Below, piece by piece: positions 1-6,095 of a stretch of 8,653 bases of DNA; position 1 is the stretch's first letter; each line of letters opens with the position of its first letter. A program made the position numbers and the translations under genes. The DNA is taken from the NCBI GenBank assembly GCA_045593985.1, contig JAZNXR010000041.1, forward strand, positions 1-8,653. Direction: 5' to 3'. Below the pieces are notes generated by a model. It saw only the letters and a program-made list of their open reading frames with translations. It made no database searches and was not told where the DNA came from. The DNA comes from Colimorpha_A sp045593985 (lineage in GTDB: Bacteria > Bacillota > Clostridia > Oscillospirales > CAG-272).

Positions 1-2
1 CC

Positions 3-227
3 ATCGCAAACACGGGTGATATTCCCGAGGACAAGACCTACGACGATTATCTTAATCCCGAATCGGCGCAAAAGGTCGAAAATGCAAAGGTTGAGCCGTG
101 TCTCATGGACGCAAAGGCGGGAGAAAGCTTCCAGTTTGTTCGTACAGGCTACTTTACGCCTGATTCGAAGAATCCCGGAACATTTATCCGCACGGTTACT
201 CTTAAGGACGGATACAAGGTTCAGTAA
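3..227 (+). CDS. glnS: Glutaminyl-tRNA synthetase, C-terminal end (partial)
   Basis: This is the last 74 codons of a gene that enters from the left edge, ending in TAA at 225-227. The product would charge tRNA-Gln with glutamine in the cytoplasm. What is visible is the end of the anticodon-binding beta-barrel region. It contains LNPES, then EPCLMDAKAGESFQFVRTGYF, TPDSK and finally RTVTLKD. This order (LNPES, then QFxRxGYFxxDsK, then RTVxLkD) is characteristic of the GlnRS C-terminus and distinguishes it from GluRS, whose C-terminal half is alpha-helical. The catalytic Rossmann domain with HIGH and KMSKS motifs lies outside the window, so activity cannot be judged. The gene is followed by a hairpin array rather than another plus-strand gene, so it is the last gene of its transcript. 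Many Firmicutes make Gln-tRNA by the GatCAB route instead, so its presence is informative about lineage. Confidence 0.9.
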   Translation: MANTGDIPEDKTYDDYLNPESAQKVENAKVEPCLMDAKAGESFQFVRTGYFTPDSKNPGTFIRTVTLKDGYKVQ

Positions 228-247
228 TTATAAAAGACAGAGGTATA

Positions 248-280
248 GCGAGACTTCCAATCAGGAAGTCTCGCAGTTTT
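248..280 (+). terminator. Probable intrinsic terminator of glnS (first hairpin of the array)
   Basis: An 11-bp perfect GC-containing stem (248-258 with 264-274, 5-nt loop) begins 20 nt after the glnS stop codon and is followed by AGTTTTATT. The U-tract is short and interrupted, so termination may be partial. The same hairpin is also module 1 of the array, sharing its arm and 3-nt spacer geometry, so terminator and repeat overlap. Confidence 0.5.
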
Positions 281-368
281 ATTCGCCAAAGGCGAGTTAT
301 ATTGCTTCGCAGTGATATTCGGCTAACACCGAGTGATATTGCCTTCGGCAGTTTATAGGCGAATAAAA
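277..368. repeat. 11-bp inverted repeat bracketing forward modules 2-5
   Basis: TTTTATTCGCC at 277-287 is the exact reverse complement of GGCGAATAAAA at 358-368. The left copy overlaps the left arm of module 2. The right copy is the half-module remnant in the centre of the array. It could form a long-range stem enclosing modules 3-5 as a multibranch loop, competing with the local module 2 hairpin. Confidence 0.7.
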
Positions 369-450
369 TAACACTGAAACCGCAAGGTTTCAATAGCACT
401 ATTGCCATAAGGCAATAATATCACTCTGACAAAGTCGGAATACCCCTTGA

Positions 451-488
451 ATAAAAACACGACAGACCTTGAAAATCTGTCGCGTTTT
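451..488 (-). terminator. Intrinsic terminator of the LysM-GH18 gene (possibly bidirectional)
   Basis: A 7-bp stem pairs 460-466 with 476-482 across a 9-nt loop. It extends outward by C-G and A-T pairs (454-458 with 484-488) after one mismatch. Read on the minus strand, the stem is followed by TGTTTTTATT, a good U-tract, 12 nt after the LysM-GH18 stop codon. Read on the plus strand, GTTTT follows, so it could also catch read-through from glnS. Confidence 0.75.
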
Positions 489-493
489 CGTTA

Positions 494-1762
494 TTACATA
501 CTTTCGTATTCAGCGCCGAGCAGCGAATAGAGCTGCGGGAAATAGCGCATTATTTGCCAGATCGAGATTCCTCCGAGAGAGTATTCATTTACGAGGTCGA
601 GCCGTGCCTGAACGCTTCTTGCGTTTTCGAACCAGACGATATGCTCGACGCCGTTTTCGTCGTAATAGTTAAAATACGGAGCGTTATATTCTTCATCAAA
701 TTTGATCTCTGCGCCCTTTTCGTATGCGAGGTCGAATGCGGCGGTTGTAGAGAGTCCTTTTGCCTCGCTTTCGCCCTGAACGAAGGGCAGCGGCCAATCG
801 TAGCCGTAATTCGGAACACCGAGCAGGATCTTTTCGGGCGGAATAACGCTTACGGCGTATTTTACGACCTCCTCGACGTTTTTGATTGGAGCGACGGCAA
901 GGGGCGGCCCAAACTGATATCCCCACTCGTAGGTCATCAGTATTACGAAATCGGCAATTTCGCCGATTCCTGCATAATCGTGTCCTTCATAGAGAAGCCC
1001 AGGTTGAGTGTCGGAGATTTTCGGCGCAAGCGCCACAAACAGCGGCAAATTCGCTTCATTCATTGCGCTTTTGAGCCGTGAAAGGAAGCTGACGTAGCCC
1101 GCTTTATCCTCCTGCGGAATAAACTCGAAGTCGATCTCGATTCCCTCGAATCCCTTTTGGAGTGCGGTGCTTATAAGCTCCTCGATCAGTACGTCCTGGA
1201 ATTCGGTATCGTCGAAGAGCTTGCCTGAAAGCGTATTATTGAACACGCCTTCGTCGGTAAGAGTTGACAGGAGCATTATCGGTGATACCCCGTAGCTTTT
1301 TGCTATCTCTATTATTCGTCCATCGTCCGGCTCGATAAGTGTTCCGTCCTCACGGAAGCCGTAGGTGAATACCGTGAGGTAGCTTAAAAACGGAAGCGCA
1401 CGCCGAAGCTCGCTTTCGGTAATAAACGGATAAGCGTAGCCGTTTACTACTATTTCGTTTTCGTTTGGCTCCTCTATATAAAGCGTTTGTCCCGGGAAAA
1501 TCAAAGGATTTCCCTTAAGTGACGGGTTGCTTCTGAAGAGCGCATTTACTGATGTTCCGTTATTTTTCGCTATCGAATAAAGGGTGTCGCCCTCCTTTAC
1601 CGTATAGCTTTTGCCAGTATTATTTATGACAAGATCCTCGCCTATTACGAGATATCTTCCCTTTTTTATGCCGTTGTCGGCTTCGATCCGGCTTATCGGT
1701 GTATTATACATTCTCGACAGCTTATACAGTGTATCGCCTTTTTTAACCGTATGTATTATCAT
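494..1762 (-). CDS. LysM-LysM-GH18 cell-wall or spore-cortex hydrolase (SleL/YaaH-like)
   Basis: The protein has 422 residues. Residues 2-46 and 52-96 are two LysM repeats (HTVKKGDTLYKLSRMY, then YTVKEGDTLYSIAKNNGT), which bind N-acetylglucosamine polymers. Residues about 105-415 form a glycoside hydrolase family 18 barrel. The catalytic signature appears as GIEIDFEF (207-214), with Asp211 and proton donor Glu213 in the DxE positions. MTYEWG (276-281) gives the conserved Tyr278, and the barrel closes with GGISIWQ including Trp402. There is no signal peptide: the LysM repeat starts at residue 2. Known SleL/YaaH cortex-lytic N-acetylglucosaminidases share this layout and assemble on spores from the mother cell. 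The start is secure, because AAGGAGG (1768-1774) sits 5 nt before the ATG. A vegetative-type promoter precedes it, so a role outside sporulation is also possible. The exact substrate (cortex peptidoglycan or chitin-like glycan) is inferred. Confidence 0.9.
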   Translation of the reverse strand: MIIHTVKKGDTLYKLSRMYNTPISRIEADNGIKKGRYLVIGEDLVINNTGKSYTVKEGDTLYSIAKNNGTSVNALFRSNPSLKGNPLIFPGQTLYIEEPNENEIVVNGYAYPFITESELRRALPFLSYLTVFTYGFREDGTLIEPDDGRIIEIAKSYGVSPIMLLSTLTDEGVFNNTLSGKLFDDTEFQDVLIEELISTALQKGFEGIEIDFEFIPQEDKAGYVSFLSRLKSAMNEANLPLFVALAPKISDTQPGLLYEGHDYAGIGEIADFVILMTYEWGYQFGPPLAVAPIKNVEEVVKYAVSVIPPEKILLGVPNYGYDWPLPFVQGESEAKGLSTTAAFDLAYEKGAEIKFDEEYNAPYFNYYDENGVEHIVWFENARSVQARLDLVNEYSLGGISIWQIMRYFPQLYSLLGAEYESM

Positions 1763-1788
1763 GATTTCCTCCTTGCATTTTTCGTTAC

Positions 1789-1817
1789 AGTATATGAGGA
1801 ATACTCAAAAACGTCAA
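1789..1817 (-). promoter_or_regulatory. Sigma-A-type promoter for the LysM-GH18 gene
   Basis: On the minus strand a TTGACG -35 box (1812-1817) is followed by exactly 17 nt and a TATACT -10 box (1789-1794). The expected start point is near 1782, leaving an untranslated leader of about 20 nt that holds the AAGGAGG site. The match is strong and well placed; no clear sporulation sigma consensus was seen instead. Confidence 0.75.
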
Positions 1818-1839
1818 AATGTAAAATTTTATTATAATA

Positions 1840-1868
1840 TTGATTTATCCTCTGTAATATGCTAAAAT
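1840..1868 (+). promoter_or_regulatory. Sigma-A-type promoter with extended -10 for the 1922 operon
   Basis: TTGATT (1840-1845), a 17-nt spacer and TAAAAT (1863-1868), with TGC directly before the -10 giving an extended -10 element. The start point is predicted near 1875. It diverges from the LysM-GH18 promoter; the two -35 boxes are 22 nt apart (1818-1839), so a regulator bound there could affect both. Confidence 0.7.
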
Positions 1869-1888
1869 GAAAAGTGTAATTTTCAATT

Positions 1889-1914
1889 ACCGCTTAACAT
1901 ATACTTTTAGCGGT
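1889..1914 (+). promoter_or_regulatory. Leader hairpin overlapping the ribosome site of the 1922 gene
   Basis: ACCGCT (1889-1894) pairs with AGCGGT (1909-1914) across a 14-nt loop. The right arm includes the first bases of GGTGAT (1912-1917), the only plausible Shine-Dalgarno match (to ATCACC of the 16S 3' end) for the ATG at 1922. Formation of the stem would partly hide the ribosome site. The stem is only 6 bp, so its strength in the cell is uncertain. Confidence 0.45.
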
Positions 1915-1921
1915 GATGAAA

Positions 1922-2461
1922 ATGAAAGCAAATATAAAATATTATCTCTTTTACGCCGCAATTTTTATAATCGGCGCATCGATCTCGGCGGGATTGTATT
2001 TTGCCTATGGCGCAGAGCTTTTCCCGTCTTCCGAGCTTGATATTTCTGCGAAGTTTTCTTTTTATGAGCTTATCAGGCTTGCTTCGACCGTTCTTGAGCC
2101 GCTGACACTCTTGTTTTTGTCAGCTTATACGGTTTATGCTTGCGCTGTCGGCGGTATTACTACCCTTTACGTCGGCGCAATATTCGGGCGCTTGATTATA
2201 CGGTACTGTATGTCGGAGCATATTGTATTTACACATGCGGCTGCCTTAATCATAACCGTTTTTATCGGAGCGATCTTCGTTATTCTCTCAAAGGAAGCAA
2301 CGGTTTTGCGAGGTAATATGAAAACGGTTTCTCCCGAGCCATCGCTGCTCGTCAAGAATCCTGCTTGTGTTAACGTATTTAAAACTTATCTTTCCCTTTC
2401 GATTACCGCCATTGCGGTTTCGATCGGAGCTTACATATTACTGCTATATTTCAAAATTTAA
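1922..2461 (+). CDS. Small multi-pass membrane protein, unknown function
   Basis: The protein has 179 residues from the ATG at 1922. That start is chosen because GGTGAT (1912-1917) lies 4-5 nt upstream; the GTG at 1913 and ATG at 1916 overlap this site. Hydrophobic segments sit near residues 7-28, 57-79, 81-96, 102-123 and 156-177. A polar stretch (about 124-155, with SKEATVLRGNMKTVSPEP) lies before the last helix. One N-terminal helix, a roughly 30-residue loop, a cluster of helices rich in small residues (SAYTVYACAVGGITTLYVGAIFGR), a polar loop and a final helix recall the topology of SpoIIM-type proteins. The residue match is too weak to assign that family. It is the first gene of a unit with the DUF624 gene, 17 nt downstream, and has its own promoter and an SD-overlapping leader hairpin. 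Function is not known. Confidence 0.75.
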   Translation: MKANIKYYLFYAAIFIIGASISAGLYFAYGAELFPSSELDISAKFSFYELIRLASTVLEPLTLLFLSAYTVYACAVGGITTLYVGAIFGRLIIRYCMSEHIVFTHAAALIITVFIGAIFVILSKEATVLRGNMKTVSPEPSLLVKNPACVNVFKTYLSLSITAIAVSIGAYILLLYFKI

Positions 2462-2478
2462 CCAAAGGATGTATAAAA

Positions 2479-3516
2479 GTGGCACTAACGGACAAGAAAA
2501 AACCGAAAAAGCATCTCTTATATGAAATGTTCAACCCTCGCGGAAACGGCAAGGGGATCACAAAGGAAGAGGCGGCAAAGCCCAAGACCATCGGCAGGTT
2601 TTTCCGCTATTTCGGTACAAATTTCAATATGATGTTTGCGCTGAACATTTTTATGTTCTTGGGCAACTTCCCTATTCTTTTCGGTCTTTATGCGCTCACC
2701 GGAAACCTGAATATTCATACCACGGCACCTGCATCCTCGCTCTTCGCTCAGATATACGGAGCATTTACTGCGGGTGATATTCGCAATCCCGTTTCTGCCG
2801 CGCTTATGGGAGTTCACGGCGTTCAGACCGAGATAACGATGATGACCACTGCGACCAAGATCCTTTTCGGTCTCACTCTGCTCATTGTCTTTACCTTCGG
2901 AATCGTTAACGCCGCTGTTTGTTACGTCATGCGAAATATCGTCAAGGGAGATTCCACGACATTTATCTCCGACATAAAATACTGCATTAAGCGCAACTGG
3001 AAGCAGGCAATGCTTCTCGGATTCTTTGACGTTCTTATGATTGTGATCATCGCCTGTGATCTCTTATTCTTCTTTACGGGCAGCTTTGGCAGTGCATCGG
3101 GCTTCCTTTTCGGCGCTATGCTTATCGTTGCGATGCTTTACGTCATGATGAGAAGCTATATGTATATCATGCTCGTTACCTTCGATTTGCCGATCAGAAA
3201 GATCATTAAAAACTCCTTTATCTTTGCGCTTCTCGGATTTAAGCGCAATATCGTTGCCTTTCTTGGTGGACTTGCTGTATGGGTGTTTGACTTCATGCTT
3301 ATGTCGGTCGTTTTCCCCATCGCTCTTGTTCTCCCTGTGATATTCCTCGTGTCGTTTACGACCTTTATGGGAGTTTATGCGGCGTATCCGAAGATCAAGG
3401 AGGTTATGATCGATCCCTACTACGTCAGCGATGACGTCGGAGCGAAGGAGCGTACCGATGACGATGACGAGGAAGATGAAGAGCTTCCCGAGCCGATATT
3501 TAAGGACAGAGGTTAA
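2479..3516 (+). CDS. DUF624/YesL-like polytopic membrane protein
   Basis: The protein has 345 residues and starts with GTG at 2479, supported by AAAGGA (2464-2469) 9 nt upstream. No in-frame ATG lies closer. A basic cytoplasmic N-terminus (about residues 1-45) leads to about six membrane helices near 51-72, 127-151, 177-199, 207-231, 245-260 and 262-300. The N-terminal pattern FFRYFGTNFNMMFALNIFMF followed by LGNFPILFGLYALTG, and the later FISDIKYCIKRNWKQA, fit the DUF624 family (B. subtilis YesL-like). Members are often found near carbohydrate transport genes, but their molecular role is unproven. The C-terminal tail is strongly acidic (DDDDEEDEE, 327-335), as seen in some cytosolic tails. 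No sugar transporter lies nearby here, so the usual context clue is missing. The gene is 17 nt after its partner and is closed by a strong terminator. Confidence 0.75.
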   Translation: MALTDKKKPKKHLLYEMFNPRGNGKGITKEEAAKPKTIGRFFRYFGTNFNMMFALNIFMFLGNFPILFGLYALTGNLNIHTTAPASSLFAQIYGAFTAGDIRNPVSAALMGVHGVQTEITMMTTATKILFGLTLLIVFTFGIVNAAVCYVMRNIVKGDSTTFISDIKYCIKRNWKQAMLLGFFDVLMIVIIACDLLFFFTGSFGSASGFLFGAMLIVAMLYVMMRSYMYIMLVTFDLPIRKIIKNSFIFALLGFKRNIVAFLGGLAVWVFDFMLMSVVFPIALVLPVIFLVSFTTFMGVYAAYPKIKEVMIDPYYVSDDVGAKERTDDDDEEDEELPEPIFKDRG

Positions 3517-3524
3517 AAAACGAT

Positions 3525-3558
3525 GCCGTATCGCCGTTTTACGGTGATACGGCTTTTT
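3525..3558 (+). terminator. Strong intrinsic terminator after the DUF624 gene
   Basis: A 13-bp stem with one G.T pair joins 3525-3537 to 3541-3553 through a TTT loop and is followed by TTTTT (3554-3558). It starts 9 nt after the DUF624 stop. The ribosome site of the next gene, GGAGA, begins at 3559, so terminator and translation signal are directly adjacent and leave no room for a promoter between them. Confidence 0.85.
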
Positions 3559-3567
3559 GGAGATATT

Positions 3568-4551
3568 ATGAAAATTCTCGAAATCGGAAAAAACGACGCA
3601 GGTCAGCGCCTTGACAAGTTTTTGATCAAGGCGGTTAAAAACATGCCTATGTCGCTTATGTATAAGTCTATCAGAACTAAAAAGATCAAGGTTAACCGCA
3701 AGCGCGCCGAGATCTCTCAAATGCTGAACGAGGGCGATACCGTTCAGCTTTTTCTGCCGGACGAGCTGTTTGAGAGCGGCGACAATATCGAAAGCACGCT
3801 TTCTCACATTACCCCTATTTTCGGTATTGTTTACGAGGATGAAAATATTATTCTTTGCGACAAGCCGGCGGGACTTTCGGTTCATTCCGATGAGGAAAAC
3901 GATACGAATAATCTTATAACGCAGGTACAGGCTTATTTATTTAAAAAGGGTGAATACGATCCAAGCTCGGAGCAGTCGTTTGCTCCTGCACTTTGCAACC
4001 GTATTGACCGAAACACATCGGGAATCGTTATTGCGGCGAAGAATGCCGAGGCGCTTCGTGAAATGAACGCTGTGATAAAGGAGCGCAAGCTTATAAAGAA
4101 ATACCTTTGTGCAGTAAACGGCATACCCGAAAGGAAAAGCGGAACTCTTAAGGGATATCTTATTAAAAATTCCAAAACGAATACGGTTAATGTATTTGAA
4201 GGCTATCGCAAGGGTGCAAAGGAAATTATCACGAAGTACCGTGTGCTTGCAAGCAAGGCTGGCGTTTCCCTTCTTGAGGTTGAGCTTCTCACGGGAAGAA
4301 CGCATCAGATCAGGGCGCATCTGTCTTCTATCGGTCACCCGCTTATCGGTGACGGAAAATACGGTGTTAACAAGGAAGCAAGACGCGAAGGGTACAAATA
4401 TCAGGCGCTTTGCTCATATTATTTATCCTTCGACTGCGACGGATTCTTTTCCTATCTTAACGGCAAGGAATTTACCGTTAAGAAAGATAGCGTTTATTTC
4501 CTCGAGCTTTTTGATGGGATCAAGCTCCCTATATTCGGGGGTAATAAATGA
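3568..4551 (+). CDS. RluA-family 23S rRNA pseudouridine synthase (RluC-like)
   Basis: The protein has 327 residues from ATG 3568, preceded by GGAGA at 3559-3563. An upstream in-frame ATG at 3523 is rejected because it lies in the terminator. An S4 RNA-binding domain (about residues 12-75, GQRLDKFL...IRTKKIKVNRKRA) precedes the RluA catalytic domain (about 85-315). Motif I reads NRIDRNTSGIVIAAKN (144-159) with the catalytic Asp at 147; the common HRLD is NRID here. Motif III reads TGRTHQIRAHL (242-252), followed by GHPLIGDGKYG. The enzyme converts specific uridines to pseudouridine in RNA. RluC/RluD-type members act on 23S rRNA, but the target site here cannot be read from sequence. Its TGA overlaps the ATG of the lnt gene (ATGA), so the two are translationally coupled. 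Transcription must come by read-through or from a promoter inside the DUF624 gene. Confidence 0.88.
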   Translation: MKILEIGKNDAGQRLDKFLIKAVKNMPMSLMYKSIRTKKIKVNRKRAEISQMLNEGDTVQLFLPDELFESGDNIESTLSHITPIFGIVYEDENIILCDKPAGLSVHSDEENDTNNLITQVQAYLFKKGEYDPSSEQSFAPALCNRIDRNTSGIVIAAKNAEALREMNAVIKERKLIKKYLCAVNGIPERKSGTLKGYLIKNSKTNTVNVFEGYRKGAKEIITKYRVLASKAGVSLLEVELLTGRTHQIRAHLSSIGHPLIGDGKYGVNKEARREGYKYQALCSYYLSFDCDGFFSYLNGKEFTVKKDSVYFLELFDGIKLPIFGGNK

Positions 4552-6095
4552 GTTATTTTATAATGCTGATCTGCGGTATGCTGACCGCAATGCCGTATAT
4601 ATTTGATTTTCTGTTTTTTCTGCCGTATTTTTCCCTTGCGCCATTATTTATTTATGCGCTAACAAGGAAAAAGGCTTATCTTCACGGTCTATGCTTTTCG
4701 CTCGGTTATTTTGCCGTCGTTTATCATTGGTTTGCCTATCTCTATCCCCTTGATTTTGCCGGCTTGAACGAGCTTGGAAGTGTTGCCGTAATTATAACGG
4801 CAATCGTCGGAATGTCGCTTTTGCAGGGCGTTGGAACGGCGTTTGTGCCTATGATATTCCGTCATGCTCTCAAGGGACGTCACCCGCTTTTTGCGCCCTT
4901 TGCGGCGGCAGGTCTTTGGATTATTGCCGAGTGGGGACAGAACTTCTTTTGGTTTGGCGTTCCGTGGGCGAGGTTGGCGGTTGGACAATGTAAAATTTTA
5001 CCGATCGTAGAGAGCGCATCGCTTTTCGGATCGCTTGGAGTCAGCTTTATTATCGTACTGATAAGCGGTTTTATTGCTACCGCAATACTAAATCGGGAAA
5101 AGATAAAATCTGCTCGCATTTACGCTTCGGTGGCTGCGTTTATTTTCGTCTTTAACTTTCTTCTCGGCACTGCTCTTTTGAATGTCAAAAATGAGCCGAA
5201 TGCCGCTTTCCCCGTTGCCGCAATTCAAGGTAATATCGGCTCGGCGGACAAGTGGGCTGACACCTCGGTATACAACTCGTTTACAGTATATGAAAAGCTA
5301 TCCGAGGAGGCGGTGAAGAAAAGCGGAGCAAGGCTCGTCGTCTTCCCCGAAACCGTTTTAATTTGTGATCTGACCTATGACAAGACGCTTATTTCTCGCC
5401 TAAAGGCGCTATCTTTAAAGCTTGATGCTTATATTGCAGTTGGCGCATTTTACTCCGAGGAAGGCAACTCTTACAATTCGATATACTTATTTACTCCAGA
5501 GGGCGAAATGGTCGACACGGTATATTCAAAATGTCACCTTGTTCCTTTCGGAGAATATTTACCTATGCCGAAGGTGATGAACGCAATTCTGCCGCACCTT
5601 ACGGAGATAAATATGTTTGACGATCCCTTGACGGCAGGTAACGGCGCTGTTATTTTCGACACGAAGCTCGGAAAAATCGGCTCGCTGATCTGCTTCGATT
5701 CGATTTATGAAGCGCTTACGCTTTCAAACGTTCGTGAGGGTGCCGAGATCATTATTCTCGGAACAAACGATTCCTGGTACAAGGATTCCGCCGCAATCTA
5801 TCAGCACAACGGTCATGCCGTTCTTCGTGCAATTGAAAGCGGCAGATACGTCGTCCGTGCAGCAAATACCGGAGTATCTTCGGTTATAACGGACAAGGGA
5901 GAGATCATTTCACTTCTTGGCCCGTTGAAAACAGGCTACGTGACTGCGAGCGTTAATACCTATTCGCATCGCACCGTTTATTCTTACATCGGAAATCTCG
6001 TAGTATATCTTTCGATTTTGTACGTCATATTCCTTTTCGGCTTCAAAATTGTCGAAAAAAATCGAAAAGGCATTGAAAAGTCTAAGCTACCGTGA
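4548..6095 (+). CDS. lnt: Apolipoprotein N-acyltransferase homologue
   Basis: The protein has 515 residues, close to the 512 of E. coli Lnt. It would transfer a fatty acid from a phospholipid to the amino group of the lipid-modified cysteine of lipoproteins, at the outer face of the membrane. Residues about 5-210 form the multi-helix membrane domain, including PFAAAGLWIIAEWGQ and WFGVPWARLA (135-144). Residues about 220-470 form the nitrilase-like domain. The catalytic triad is in place: Glu268 in VVFPE, Lys328 in YSKCHLVPFGEYLP and Cys382 in SLICFD. Other family marks are GTNDSWYKDS (405-414) and RAIESGRYVVRAANTG (427-442). ICFD replaces the more usual ICYE. A last membrane helix lies near 479-500. 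It is coupled by ATGA overlap to the pseudouridine synthase gene, with GGGGGT upstream as ribosome site. Lnt was long associated with diderm bacteria and high-GC Gram-positives, so its substrate here deserves attention. Confidence 0.92.
   Translation: MSYFIMLICGMLTAMPYIFDFLFFLPYFSLAPLFIYALTRKKAYLHGLCFSLGYFAVVYHWFAYLYPLDFAGLNELGSVAVIITAIVGMSLLQGVGTAFVPMIFRHALKGRHPLFAPFAAAGLWIIAEWGQNFFWFGVPWARLAVGQCKILPIVESASLFGSLGVSFIIVLISGFIATAILNREKIKSARIYASVAAFIFVFNFLLGTALLNVKNEPNAAFPVAAIQGNIGSADKWADTSVYNSFTVYEKLSEEAVKKSGARLVVFPETVLICDLTYDKTLISRLKALSLKLDAYIAVGAFYSEEGNSYNSIYLFTPEGEMVDTVYSKCHLVPFGEYLPMPKVMNAILPHLTEINMFDDPLTAGNGAVIFDTKLGKIGSLICFDSIYEALTLSNVREGAEIIILGTNDSWYKDSAAIYQHNGHAVLRAIESGRYVVRAANTGVSSVITDKGEIISLLGPLKTGYVTASVNTYSHRTVYSYIGNLVVYLSILYVIFLFGFKIVEKNRKGIEKSKLP

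Larger units (their letters stand above)
245..441. repeat. Array of eight short hairpin modules, five forward and three inverted
   Basis: Each module is a small perfect or near-perfect hairpin whose stem sequence differs from module to module. Almost all share the outer arms ATT (left) and AGT (right), which pair as A-T, T.G, T-A. Forward modules lie at 245-277, 281-297, 301-313, 317-334 and 338-352. The first is degenerate in one arm base (ATA). Inverted modules, reading ACT...AAT on the plus strand, lie at 373-394, 398-419 and 423-441. Neighbouring modules are separated by exactly 3 nt (TTT, TAT, GAT, GAT; then AGC, ATC), so the junction 9-mer AGTGATATT appears at 311-319 and 332-340 and inverted at 417-425. 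The central 353-372 segment holds a half-module remnant. Stems differ while arms and spacing are kept, which argues for selection on structure or for a repeat-generating process. I do not know a name for this element. Confidence 0.8.

Noticed and set aside
245..441. CRISPR array
   Set aside because: There is no constant repeat of 23-40 nt and no unique spacers of similar length; only the 3-nt arms and the AGTGATATT junction recur, and polarity reverses midway.
554..1081. 175-codon plus-strand open frame antisense to the LysM-GH18 gene
   Set aside because: It lies wholly within the GH18 coding region, shows no domain motif and no ribosome site; it is a mirror of GH18 codon usage.
1789..1817. 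Sporulation sigma-E or sigma-G promoter for the LysM-GH18 gene
   Set aside because: CATATACT resembles a sigma-E -10 element, but no matching -35 lies at the right distance, while a TTGACG-N17-TATACT sigma-A match is nearly perfect.
3523..3567. Upstream ATG at 3523 as start of the pseudouridine synthase
   Set aside because: It sits at the base of the terminator stem with no ribosome site, and residues encoded by the hairpin do not belong to the S4 domain. ATG 3568 has GGAGA at good distance.
3064..3885. 273-codon minus-strand open frame antisense to the DUF624 and pseudouridine synthase genes
   Set aside because: It lies opposite two well-supported genes, spans the intrinsic terminator, has low-complexity basic composition and shows no family motif.
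4190..4606. 138-codon plus-strand open frame across the pseudouridine synthase-lnt junction
   Set aside because: It is out of frame with two genes carrying complete family motifs and is rich in Arg and Ser, typical of a shifted frame.
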